Shown piece by piece: positions 9,849 to 17,553 of a DNA stretch of 64,000 nucleotides (positions are counted from its first letter, which is position 1; the number at the start of each line of letters is the position of its first letter). Both the position numbers and the translations under genes were made by a program. This DNA is from Acidobacteriota bacterium. Lineage in GTDB: Bacteria; Acidobacteriota; Terriglobia; Bryobacterales; Bryobacteraceae. The DNA lies in NCBI GenBank assembly GCA_023436715.1, contig JAEZIJ010000242.1, forward strand, positions 1 to 64,000, written 5' to 3'. The notes beneath the pieces are model-generated. The model was given only the letters and a program-made list of their open reading frames with translations. It ran no database searches and had not been told where the DNA came from.

Positions 9849-10357
9849 TATTTGCCCTTCGCAAGCTCTTCAACTTCGGTGCGCAGCGTCCGTTCGTTCA
9901 TGTGCCCGAAAATCTGGTGATTGATCTCCACTACCGGCGCCAGCGCGCACTGGCCGAAACAGGCAACCGTCCGGATGGTGTACTTGCGGTCGGGAGTGGT
10001 GATGGAGAGCTTGTCGGCGTCGGGCTCGTCGCTCTTCCCCTTGACGCCCATTTCCAGCTTCAAACGCTCGAGCAGCCCGCGCGACCCGCGCGTGTGACAG
10101 GCCGTGCCCCGGCAGACGCAGATCGTGTTCTCGCCCTGCGGCTGGAGATTAAATAACGCGTAGAACGTCACCACGCTGTGGACCTGGGCGAGTGGAATGT
10201 CCATCTTCGCGGCGATGTATTCCAGCACCTCGGCCGAAAGGTATTTGCCGCTGGTACGTTCCTGGACTCTTTCGAGTATTGTCAGCAGCGATCCCGGCCG
10301 CCCGTCATAGTCCGCGACGATTTTGTCGACAAACTCCTGCTCCTGGAGCGTTGGCAT
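9848..10357 (-). CDS. hoxE: Hydrogenase NuoE-like subunit
   Basis: First gene of the hydrogenase operon, 169 residues, a thioredoxin-like [2Fe-2S] protein of the NuoE/HoxE family. Four ligand cysteines are visible as C-x4-C in CRGTACHTRG and C-x3-C in CFGQCALAP. The helical N-terminus contains HSVVTFYALF, as in NuoE. An AAGGAA Shine-Dalgarno lies about 8 bases before the ATG. HoxE usually joins HoxF in the diaphorase module. With hoxF, hoxU, hoxY and hoxH the structural gene set is complete. Confidence 0.93.
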   Translation of the reverse strand: MPTLQEQEFVDKIVADYDGRPGSLLTILERVQERTSGKYLSAEVLEYIAAKMDIPLAQVHSVVTFYALFNLQPQGENTICVCRGTACHTRGSRGLLERLKLEMGVKGKSDEPDADKLSITTPDRKYTIRTVACFGQCALAPVVEINHQIFGHMNERTLRTEVEELAKGK

Positions 10358-10486
10358 GGCTGATTCCTTTCCAGGTTTTCGAGCCTTTTTGTCCGATTAA
10401 CCCGGTTTCAAGTTAACGCTGTTAAGGAATCAGCATACACCAACAGGAACGTAGCAAGGTGTGGGAGGCTTCAGGCAAAAGTCCGT
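10358..10486 (-). promoter_or_regulatory. Upstream region of the hox operon with small palindrome
   Basis: The promoter of the hox operon must lie in the roughly 130 bp between hoxE and the repeat element. A small palindrome, TTAAC-GCT-GTTAA at 10413-10425, lies about 60 bp before the hoxE start and could be an operator. On the minus strand TATGCT, about 17 bases after ACCTTG, is a weak -10/-35 candidate. Neither is certain. Confidence 0.3.
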
Positions 10487-10749
10487 AGCTTGGGCCTTGT
10501 ATCAGGGCACGGCTTCAGCCGTGCCGCAAGCCCTTGCCAAGCCACGGGCTTCAGCCCCTGCTGGCCGCTGACCCACGGGCGAGGCCACGCGCCTACCCGG
10601 TACGCTCAGATTCTCGTGGGCCGATCGACCACTTTCAAGCCTCGGGCGGCCTGAGTCAATCCGGGGAGAGATTTTCGAGAGAGGGCACAGGGGCTAAAGC
10701 CCGGGTCTTCTCATGACGCTACGGCACGGCTGAAGCCGTGCCCTGATAC
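10487..10749. repeat. Composite palindromic repeat element (copy B)
   Basis: Bounded by two copies of the 20-base hairpin GGCACGGC/GCCGTGCC, at 10506-10525 and 10723-10742, in opposite orientation. The core between them, about 10560-10690, is broadly the reverse complement of 54670-54770; for example CCGGGGAGAGATTTTCGAGA here corresponds to TCTCGAAAATCTCTTCCCGG there. The element ends only a few bases from the stop of the transporter gene at 10754. No transposase is inside. It looks like a non-autonomous dispersed repeat. Confidence 0.7.
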
Positions 10750-10753
10750 GGCT

Positions 10754-11110
10754 CTATCCCTTGCCCAAGCCGATAAAAACAATGCCGGCTACGATCAGCC
10801 CCAGGCCGAGGAATTTGTTCTTTGTCATCCGCTCTTTGAGGAACATCACGGACCACACCATGGTCCAGATATAGCTCAGCGACACCAGCGGGTAGAGCAC
10901 GCTCAACTCGCCCCGCCTCACGCCCACAACGTAGGCCAGCGAGGACGCGCAGAACAGCGCCACTCCAAGCAGCAGCTTCGGGTTGAAAACGAGGTAGCGG
11001 ACGCCACCATGCAGTTTCGCCGCCCCCGCCTTGAGGAACAGGGCGCCGAAGGAGCCGATGAAAGACGCGATCCCCACCAGCACGATGGATTGAATCGGTG
11101 TTGCCGTCAT
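10754..11110 (-). CDS. Small four-helix transporter of the EamA/SMR type, subunit 2
   Basis: A 118-residue hydrophobic protein with four predicted membrane helices, e.g. SIVLVGIASFIGSFGALFL and LGLGLIVAGIVFIGL. It matches the half-size fold of small multidrug resistance and ArnE/ArnF-type carriers. The glutamate of helix 1 that SMR drug pumps need is not seen, which argues for lipid-linked sugar or metabolite transport rather than drug efflux. It overlaps its partner gene by 4 bp (11107-11110) and shares the SVLYPLVSLSYIW-like motif with it, so the two probably form a heterodimer. Substrate unknown. Confidence 0.75.
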   Translation of the reverse strand: MTATPIQSIVLVGIASFIGSFGALFLKAGAAKLHGGVRYLVFNPKLLLGVALFCASSLAYVVGVRRGELSVLYPLVSLSYIWTMVWSVMFLKERMTKNKFLGLGLIVAGIVFIGLGKG

Positions 11111-11544
11111 TTCCCGACGCCCTCCCTCCCGAGCACCACAACCCCGGCTACGATGATCAGCACTCCCAGAAACTTGTGCAGGTTCACCGTTTCACTGAAC
11201 AGCCAGACCGACAACCCGGCCACCCATACGTAGGTGAGCGAGATGATCGGGTACATGACCGAGAGTTCCTCGTCCCGCAGGGCGTAGATAAAGGCCACAG
11301 TCATCAACGCGTATAGGCCATATCCACCGATCAGGCTCGGGGTCGTCGCCATTGCCCAGAGGTTCGCCCATATGCCGGCAGCGGTTGTCCAGGGCGCGGT
11401 CACAGCGGACGCCTTCGCTCCCATCTTGATCAGAACCTGGCCCGCTGCCCCGAGCAGGGTGCAGAGGAACACTAATCCCACCGACTGGCGCCGGCTCAGT
11501 GGCTTCCGTTCCGGCAAGGTTGTAGCTGGTGCTGCTGCGCGCAA
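11107..11544 (-). CDS. Small four-helix transporter of the EamA/SMR type, subunit 1
   Basis: A 145-residue membrane protein with a polar N-terminal tail of about 20 residues followed by four helices (VGLVFLCTLLGAAGQVLIKM, then GYGLYALMTVAFIYAL and later segments). ELSVMYPIISLTYVW parallels ELSVLYPLVSLSYIW in the downstream partner, so the pair arose by duplication. Stop and start overlap by 4 bp, implying coupled translation of a dual-topology heterodimer. Helix 1 lacks the SMR glutamate. The substrate cannot be told from sequence. Confidence 0.75.
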   Translation of the reverse strand: MRAAAPATTLPERKPLSRRQSVGLVFLCTLLGAAGQVLIKMGAKASAVTAPWTTAAGIWANLWAMATTPSLIGGYGLYALMTVAFIYALRDEELSVMYPIISLTYVWVAGLSVWLFSETVNLHKFLGVLIIVAGVVVLGREGVGK

Positions 11545-11645
11545 TGATCCTCCCTGGTGCTACACACTTATGATAACGTGAGCTGCCCCCAGCCGCCCCC
11601 GCCGGGAGTTTCGATTCCCAAAATATGGTGTGCTTCGCGTCGAAC

Positions 11646-12467
11646 TCATTGCGGCGGAGGCTCGGGCGGAATCGTAACCTCCGCTTCCCGGCACTCCCCA
11701 ACGCGCACCAGGAAGCTCGCCAGCGGCAGCCATCGCTCGCCCGTGTGCTTTTCCAGCCGATAGGACTTCGTCGCCGCGTCCGTGCGCAGCCGGTATACCG
11801 GCGCAACAGCGCTCCTGGTTCGCGGACCCGGGCGGCTACTCGTTTCACGAACCGTCCAGTTCTCCCCGCCCGTCGCCGATTCGAGCACGGCGTGACGGTC
11901 GCCCGCCTCGCCGGTCTGCGAAAGCCACAGCATCCCATGCGCCTTGGAATCGAAATGGAAATGCTCGATCGAACCCGTTCGGCTCTCGCTGAACAGTGGC
12001 CGCGCGCGCCAGGTCTTCCCGCCGTCGCGCGTCACCAGCAGAAAAGGATCTCGTGGGAGCGGCCCGAACTGCTGCCCGGCAATCCAACCGGATTCCAGGT
12101 CGAAGAACTGAATCTGATCGAACCCGGCGCCGTGAATGCGGTCGTGCGGCTCCAGCCATGTCTTCCCGCCGTCGTCGCTTGCAAGCAGAATGGAGGATAT
12201 CGTGGCATTCTCGGCGTGCAGATTGCCTGAAAGCAGAATCCTGCTCCCCGACGAGTCCAGTCCCGCCAGTTCCAGGTACACCGGGCAGGGTTGATTTGCC
12301 GGGCAGGTGAGTCCAAGGGCGCGCATATCCTCGTCCGCGCACGTGAAAGGAATCCGTATCGGCGTGCCGGTGTTTGCGATCTTGGCGGGCTGGTCCGCCG
12401 GGGGCGTCTGCGCGGCGAGCGCCGCGGCAAGTGCTGTGCAGCAGGCAAACAGCCTGATGGCGGGCAT
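11646..12467 (-). CDS. Secreted BNR/Asp-box repeat protein
   Basis: A 273-residue protein with a signal peptide (MPAIRLFACCTALAAALAAQ). Two Asp-box motifs, SDDGGKTW and TRDGGKTW, and a degenerate third, TGGENWTV, mark a beta-propeller-type fold as in sialidases and Ycf48-like proteins. No sialidase arginine triad or FRIP motif is evident, so an enzymatic role is unlikely. Conserved cysteines occur in FTCADEDMRALGLTCPANQPC. Probably a periplasmic or exported propeller protein of unknown role. Confidence 0.7.
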   Translation of the reverse strand: MPAIRLFACCTALAAALAAQTPPADQPAKIANTGTPIRIPFTCADEDMRALGLTCPANQPCPVYLELAGLDSSGSRILLSGNLHAENATISSILLASDDGGKTWLEPHDRIHGAGFDQIQFFDLESGWIAGQQFGPLPRDPFLLVTRDGGKTWRARPLFSESRTGSIEHFHFDSKAHGMLWLSQTGEAGDRHAVLESATGGENWTVRETSSRPGPRTRSAVAPVYRLRTDAATKSYRLEKHTGERWLPLASFLVRVGECREAEVTIPPEPPPQ

Positions 12468-12476
12468 CGTAGTTAC

Positions 12477-12818
12477 TCAAGATTGTAGCCGGATGCGGGG
12501 GTACGCGGCCAGATCCTCCCCATCCTCTATGCGTTCGAGCGCCGCGACGCACTCCTTGGAAAGCCGGCTCGTATCGATGCCCTCGCAAGTGGGCAGGTAG
12601 CCGGCGATCTTCCGTAGCCCCTTGCGGAGCTGCCGCGACGCGCCCGCCAGGTTGCCGTTCCGCCAGTGGTGAAAGCCTACCGCAAGGTGAATCAAGCCCT
12701 GCAGGAACAGGCGGCGTTCTCCCCGGCACGCCGTCCACAGCGCCTCGAGCTCTTCGTGAGCCTCGAAGAACCGTTCCTCGTTGAACAGCTCGCAGCCGCG
12801 GAGCAGGCGTTCGTCCAT
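12477..12818 (-). CDS. DUF309 family protein
   Basis: A 113-residue helical protein. The family signature is plain in RGCELFNEERFFEAHEELE followed by ALW, with a second conserved part in HLAVGFHHWRNGNLAGA. ATG at 12818 is chosen because the signature begins a few residues later; the frame stays open further upstream but without family likeness. It diverges from the next gene, with only 21 bp between the two start codons. The biochemical role of DUF309 proteins is unknown to me. Confidence 0.8.
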   Translation of the reverse strand: MDERLLRGCELFNEERFFEAHEELEALWTACRGERRLFLQGLIHLAVGFHHWRNGNLAGASRQLRKGLRKIAGYLPTCEGIDTSRLSKECVAALERIEDGEDLAAYPRIRLQS

Positions 12819-12839
12819 GCTAGAATCCAGTCTGCAACG

Positions 12840-13250
12840 ATGAGGGCGTGGCTCCGCAAGTTGTGCGTGAAAACCCCGGCGCCGCTGGAGGGCGCCCCGG
12901 CGAACCGGCGCGAGAAGACCTACTCCGCCCGCAGCGGCTACGTGTACGCCTATCGCTACGAAGGCAGCCGCCAGGCCGCCCGCGGCTCCGAACAAGCCGC
13001 CGAGTATGTGTTCCAGGTTTCCGCGGACCGCAAAACCTACCAGCGGGTTTCCGTGTTCCTGGCGCCTTCCGCAACCGCGGCGTGGGAGGACGAGCGCCAC
13101 ACACTCAACGCCAACGAGCGCTATGCGATCGCCAAAATGGCCCTTTTTCAGGCGTTCGATGAACGTGAGGACCCGCGACAGATGCGGCAGGCCGTCATCA
13201 TACGGCGGACTGACGCCGAGAGCATCCTGGAGATCCTGGGAATAGACTGA
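12840..13250 (+). CDS. Conserved-looking hypothetical protein
   Basis: A 136-residue soluble protein I do not recognise. It begins MRAWLRKLCVKTPAPLEG and has a mixed alpha/beta look, with a tyrosine-rich stretch (YSARSGYVYAYRYEG) and a C-terminal charged helical part. No signal peptide or membrane segment. It is divergent from the DUF309 gene with 21 bp between starts. ATG at 12840 is used because earlier in-frame starts would overlap the DUF309 coding region. It lacks a strong ribosome site. Confidence 0.55.
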   Translation: MRAWLRKLCVKTPAPLEGAPANRREKTYSARSGYVYAYRYEGSRQAARGSEQAAEYVFQVSADRKTYQRVSVFLAPSATAAWEDERHTLNANERYAIAKMALFQAFDEREDPRQMRQAVIIRRTDAESILEILGID

Positions 13251-13354
13251 TGAAATCCGTCCCGGCCAGGTTACCGCGCCGCCTGTAGAAGTCGTCTTTA
13301 CTGCGAATGGCAGGCGCAAACAGCCGTTATCCGATTTCGATAGAGTAACCGTTT

Positions 13355-14122
13355 ATGTCAGAATCGCCCATCCCGCCGCCCCTTGAGCCGATGGCGCGGC
13401 GCCCGTTCTCGTTCTTTCCGCCGATCCTGAACGTCGAGCATAACGAGTGGCGCTTCCGTAAGGCGAGCTGGTCGGAGGTGCTGGTCGCCAACGCCAAGAG
13501 CGACTTGGAGATCTGGATTCCGCGCCGGTACTTCGGCGAAATTTCGAGAGTTGACGAACCGGTGATGATCGTCGGCCTGCTGAAGGAACTCGAGTACAAG
13601 GCCGGCAGCGTGTGGCCGCATGAGCGGCGGGTGATCGAGATGCCAGCGGCCGTAAACGACACCCCGAGGCCCGCGGGCCCCTCGGCCGAACCAAAGCCGC
13701 CTCGCGGCAACACCGGCGGCACGGAGCAGCGGGTGGGGAGGCTCATCGCCATGATTCTGGGAGCCGGAGCCTTGATCCTCGCCTTCGCGCTGTTCGTGAT
13801 TCACGGCGGCGCGCTGAGAACCGTCAAGTTCACCGCGGCGGACCAGGACTTCCTGGCCCTTTCGCGTACGGACGATTACTTCGCCGTCGTCCGGAAACTC
13901 GGCCAGCCTTCGGAAGACCGCTGGCGCGACAATGCGGGAGAGTTGCAGTACCGCGCGCTGTGGTATCCGCAGCGATCCTACTACATCATCCTGCTCGGTA
14001 CGGACCGCAATGATCTCCGCTACATCGGAGCGGTGGACCGGAACTGGCGTGTGATCCATTATGTGGACCTTCCAAGCGGCGGCAGCACGGCCTCTCTGAT
14101 GCGCGGCCTGCCAAGGTTCTAG
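13355..14122 (+). CDS. Hypothetical single-pass membrane protein
   Basis: 255 residues, not recognised. An N-terminal soluble part (about 1-95) is followed by a proline-rich linker, one membrane helix near 128-150 (LIAMILGAGALILAFALFVI), and a C-terminal domain of about 100 residues ending GSTASLMRGLPRF. The C-terminal part includes RALWYPQRSYYIILLG, typical of a beta-rich domain. The layout suggests a cytoplasmic N-terminus and a periplasmic C-terminus. It stands alone between short non-coding gaps. Confidence 0.6.
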   Translation: MSESPIPPPLEPMARRPFSFFPPILNVEHNEWRFRKASWSEVLVANAKSDLEIWIPRRYFGEISRVDEPVMIVGLLKELEYKAGSVWPHERRVIEMPAAVNDTPRPAGPSAEPKPPRGNTGGTEQRVGRLIAMILGAGALILAFALFVIHGGALRTVKFTAADQDFLALSRTDDYFAVVRKLGQPSEDRWRDNAGELQYRALWYPQRSYYIILLGTDRNDLRYIGAVDRNWRVIHYVDLPSGGSTASLMRGLPRF

Positions 14123-14289
14123 CCGGCGTGCGGACGCGCCTGTTTTGCAACTTACGGGCACCTTTTGGCATCTAAGCTATTGAGCCTGCAAACAGCTCAG
14201 TTTCGGGGGGCAAATTCTCTCAATCAGCTTGCCTGGAGCTTGTCCCGTGTTAGCGTAGTATTAGGGGACCCTGGCAAGGAACGATTTGC

Positions 14290-15039
14290 ATGCCCAAAGA
14301 GATCGCCATTCGAGCCGCCGGTCTGACGAAGAAGTACCGGTCCGGTGACAGCGAGTTCGCGGTCTTTGAAGATCTGAATCTCGAGGTGGAGAGGGGAGAG
14401 CAACTCGCTCTCATCGGCGAGTCGGGGGCGGGTAAGTCCACTCTTCTCCATCTGTTAGGCGCTCTCGACAGGCCGACGACGGGTAGGATATACTTCGGTT
14501 CAAGAGAACTAACAGCCCTGCCCGATCCGCAATTGGCGGAGTTTCGGAACCGGGAAATCGGGTTTGTCTGGCAGATCCACTATCTCCTGCCGGAGTTTAC
14601 GGCGTTGGAGAACGTGATGATGCCGTTGTTGATCCGGGGAACTTCCCAGAAAGAGGCCGCGCCTGCCTCCCTTGCGATGTTGGAAGAAGTAGGTTTGAAG
14701 CCCCGGGCCACTCACCGGGCCGGAGAGCTTTCAGGGGGCGAGCAACAGCGCGTCGTTTTGGCGCGAGCACTGGTCGGAAAACCGGCTTTCCTGCTCGCGG
14801 ATGAACCGACCGGGAATCTGGATTTCAGAACCGGAGAGATGATTATGGGGATGTTGGCCGAATTACACCGGTCCCACGGGTTGACATCGATCTACGTCAC
14901 TCACAATCGGTCCTTCGCTAAACGGTGCGACCGGATTTTGAAGCTGGAAGGCGGAGCCCTGGTGGACGAGACGCCGTTTGAAGGCGCTGCGCCTTGTGGT
15001 GATTCTGTAGGCTTCGAAGGCGGGAATAGTTATGTTTGA
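14290..15039 (+). CDS. ABC transporter ATPase, LolD/MacB-type
   Basis: 249-residue nucleotide-binding subunit of the lipoprotein-releasing or MacB-like exporter class. Walker A GESGAGKST at 43-51, Q-loop Gln95 in FVWQIHYLLPEF, signature LSGGEQQR at 147-154, Walker B LLADEP at 168-173, and a switch histidine in YVTHN. The FxxQ..HLLPEFTALENV region is characteristic of LolD. No LolC/LolE-type permease is adjacent, so its partner is elsewhere. It overlaps clpC by 8 bp (15032-15039), an uncommon pairing that implies co-expression. Confidence 0.85.
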   Translation: MPKEIAIRAAGLTKKYRSGDSEFAVFEDLNLEVERGEQLALIGESGAGKSTLLHLLGALDRPTTGRIYFGSRELTALPDPQLAEFRNREIGFVWQIHYLLPEFTALENVMMPLLIRGTSQKEAAPASLAMLEEVGLKPRATHRAGELSGGEQQRVVLARALVGKPAFLLADEPTGNLDFRTGEMIMGMLAELHRSHGLTSIYVTHNRSFAKRCDRILKLEGGALVDETPFEGAAPCGDSVGFEGGNSYV

Positions 15040-17509
15040 ACGATATACGGAAAAGGCCCGACGCGTCATCTTCTTCGCCCGGTATGAGGCCAGCCAGTTC
15101 GGCAGCCCCTATATCGAGACGGAGCACCTCTTGCTGGGACTTTTGCGGGAAGACAAGGCCCTGGCAAACCGGTTCCTGCGGTCGGCGGCCCACATCGATT
15201 CGATTCGTAAGCAGATTGAGTCACACACCACGATTCGGGAGAAGGTCTCCACTTCGGTCGACCTGCCGCTGAGCCACGAGTGCAAGCGCGTCCTGGCGTA
15301 CGGCGCGGAGGAGGCGGAGCGCCTCAATCACAAGCACATCGGAACCGAGCACCTGCTGCTCGGACTGCTGCGCGAGGAAAAGTGCTTTGCAGCCGAGATT
15401 CTGCACGAGCGCGGATTGCGGCTTTCCCAGGTGCGCGAGGAAATATCGCGTTCGACCTCCGAGAAGGTTTCCGCGAGCCGGCCCAAGGAAAGCTCGCTGC
15501 TCTCGGAATTCAGCCGCGACCTCACACAGGCCGCGCTGGACGGCACTCTCGACCCCCTGATCGGGCGCGATTACGAACTCGAGCGCGTCGTGCAGATCCT
15601 CTGCCGCCGCACGAAGAACAACCCGGTGCTGATCGGCGAGCCCGGCGTCGGTAAAACGGCCATCGTCGAGGGACTGGCACAGCGGATCGCCGACGGCGAC
15701 GTGCCGTCGTTCCTGGCCGACAAGCGCATACTCGCTCTGGACCTCTCGCTCATCGTCGCCGGCACCAAGTACCGCGGCCAGTTCGAAGAGCGGCTCAAGA
15801 CCATCATGAAGGAGCTGATGGAGAACCAGAATGCCATCATCTTCATCGATGAGTTGCACACGCTGGTTGGGGCCGGATCGGCCGAGGGTTCGCTCGACGC
15901 CGCCAACATCCTGAAACCCGCGCTGTCGCGGGGCGAAATCCAGTGCATCGGCGCAACCACTCCGTCCGAGTACCGAAAGTCGATCGAAAAGGACCGTTCG
16001 CTCGAGCGACGCTTCCAGGCCGTCAAAGTTCCACCCCCCACCGAGACGGATGCCATCAAGATCCTGTTCGGCGTCAAAGAACGGTACGAGAAGTTTCACG
16101 CGGTGGCTTACACGGAAGACGCGATCGAAACGGCTGTGTACACCTCGACCCGGTTCATTCCGGATCGCTTCCTTCCGGACAAGGCGATCGATCTGATCGA
16201 CGAAGCCGGCGCCCGCGTGAAGCTGCGCCAAACGACGCTGCCGACCGAAGTATCCGAAATCCAGAAGCGTATCAAGTTCATCGTGCACCGCATGGAGAGC
16301 GCCATCGCCAACCACGAGTTTGAGAAGGCGCGCTTCTACTCCGACGAGGAACGCAAGGAGCGGGAGAATCTCCGCCAGCTTCGTGAGCGCTATAACCTGG
16401 ACGACACCTCGACCGGCGTGGTCGGCAAGGACGATATCGAGGACGTGGTGGCCCGCTGGACCGGCGTCCCGATGACGGCGATCAAGGAGGAGGAAGTCTC
16501 GAAGCTCCTCCGCATCGAAGTGGAGCTGCACAAGCGCATCATCAGCCAGGACAAGGCAATCGGCGCTCTGGCCCGCGCCATCCGGCGTTCGCGTGCCGGC
16601 CTCAAATCGCCCAAACGCCCGGCCGGTTCGTTCCTGTTCCTCGGCCCGACCGGCGTCGGCAAGACCGAAGTGGCCCGCGCGCTGGCCGAGTTCCTGTTCG
16701 GCAGCGAGAAATCGCTGGTCCGCTTCGACATGTCCGAGTTCATGGAGAAGCACTCGGTCTCGAAGCTGATCGGTTCGCCTCCCGGATACGTCGGCTACGA
16801 AGAGGGCGGCCAGCTTACCGAGCGTGTGAAGCGGCAGCCGTACTCGATCATTCTGCTCGACGAGATCGAGAAGGCGCACCCGGATGTGTACAACATCCTG
16901 CTCCAGGTGTTTGAAGACGGCCAGTTGACCGACGGCATCGGCAACCAGGTGGACTTCAAGAACACCATCATCATCATGACCTCGAACCTCGGCGCGCGGT
17001 TCCTGGAAAAGAAAACCGGCATGGGCTTCTCGGCCCCGATCGGCCAGGGAATCCCGCAGAAGATTGAGGACATGGTCATGAGCGAGGTGAAGCGGGCGTT
17101 CAACCCCGAGTTCCTCAACCGCCTCGACGAAGTGATCCTGTTCCAGGCGCTCACGGATGACGACCTGGTCAAGATCATCGATCTGCTTGTGGGCCACGTG
17201 AACGAGAACCTGGCGGCGAAGCAGATCAAGATCAGGCTTATGCCGGATGCCGCGAAGTACATTCTGGAGAAGACCTGCAACGACCGCAGCTTCGGCGCAC
17301 GGCCGCTGCGCCGGGCGCTTCAGAAGTATATCGAGGACCCGCTCGCGGAAGCGCTGATCCAGGGCTCACTGCCCCGCCCGGCGGAGCTCGAAGTCTACCT
17401 CGGCGATGCAGGCATCTACTGCCGCCAGGTGAAGGAAGGCAAAGAGGGCGAGGAAGTCACCGTGGGAGCCGGCGAACCCGAACCCGGCACCCCGCTCTAC
17501 ATGTTCTGA
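15032..17509 (+). CDS. clpC: ATP-dependent Clp protease ATP-binding subunit ClpC
   Basis: Hsp100 unfoldase of 825 residues. Two Clp-N repeats occupy about 1-145 (YIETEHLLLGLLRE, HIGTEHLLLGLLRE). AAA-1 has Walker A GEPGVGKT at 202-209 and Walker B FIDE at 271-274. A UVR-like middle segment is near 420-455 (EFEKARFYSDEERKERENL), marking ClpC rather than ClpA or ClpB. AAA-2 has GPTGVGKT at 538-545 and a D2-small domain. It should unfold substrates for ClpP or act as a chaperone in stress. Its start lies inside the end of the LolD-like gene; a strong hairpin follows the stop. Confidence 0.95.
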   Translation: MFERYTEKARRVIFFARYEASQFGSPYIETEHLLLGLLREDKALANRFLRSAAHIDSIRKQIESHTTIREKVSTSVDLPLSHECKRVLAYGAEEAERLNHKHIGTEHLLLGLLREEKCFAAEILHERGLRLSQVREEISRSTSEKVSASRPKESSLLSEFSRDLTQAALDGTLDPLIGRDYELERVVQILCRRTKNNPVLIGEPGVGKTAIVEGLAQRIADGDVPSFLADKRILALDLSLIVAGTKYRGQFEERLKTIMKELMENQNAIIFIDELHTLVGAGSAEGSLDAANILKPALSRGEIQCIGATTPSEYRKSIEKDRSLERRFQAVKVPPPTETDAIKILFGVKERYEKFHAVAYTEDAIETAVYTSTRFIPDRFLPDKAIDLIDEAGARVKLRQTTLPTEVSEIQKRIKFIVHRMESAIANHEFEKARFYSDEERKERENLRQLRERYNLDDTSTGVVGKDDIEDVVARWTGVPMTAIKEEEVSKLLRIEVELHKRIISQDKAIGALARAIRRSRAGLKSPKRPAGSFLFLGPTGVGKTEVARALAEFLFGSEKSLVRFDMSEFMEKHSVSKLIGSPPGYVGYEEGGQLTERVKRQPYSIILLDEIEKAHPDVYNILLQVFEDGQLTDGIGNQVDFKNTIIIMTSNLGARFLEKKTGMGFSAPIGQGIPQKIEDMVMSEVKRAFNPEFLNRLDEVILFQALTDDDLVKIIDLLVGHVNENLAAKQIKIRLMPDAAKYILEKTCNDRSFGARPLRRALQKYIEDPLAEALIQGSLPRPAELEVYLGDAGIYCRQVKEGKEGEEVTVGAGEPEPGTPLYMF

Positions 17510-17516
17510 GAAGCAG

Positions 17517-17544
17517 GTGGCACAGGCCTCCCGGCCTGTGCCAC
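17517..17544. terminator. Bidirectional hairpin between clpC and the next gene
   Basis: Twelve-base perfect arms, 17517-17528 and 17533-17544, with loop TCCC. It lies between two convergent genes, so it probably terminates both. There is no T-run. The same GTGGCACAGGCCTCC core is found at 61812-61862, so the sequence is also a dispersed repeat. Confidence 0.65.
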
Positions 17545-17553
17545 ACTCCGATG

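Noticed and set aside
8400..9920. 506-codon plus-strand frame opposite hoxF
   Set aside because: Shadow of hoxF/hoxE; no coding signal of its own.
15221..17197. Long open frame of 658 codons on the minus strand inside clpC
   Set aside because: It is antisense to a fully conserved gene, has no family likeness, and is rich in Asp, His, Arg and Leu runs typical of the antisense of high-GC coding DNA.
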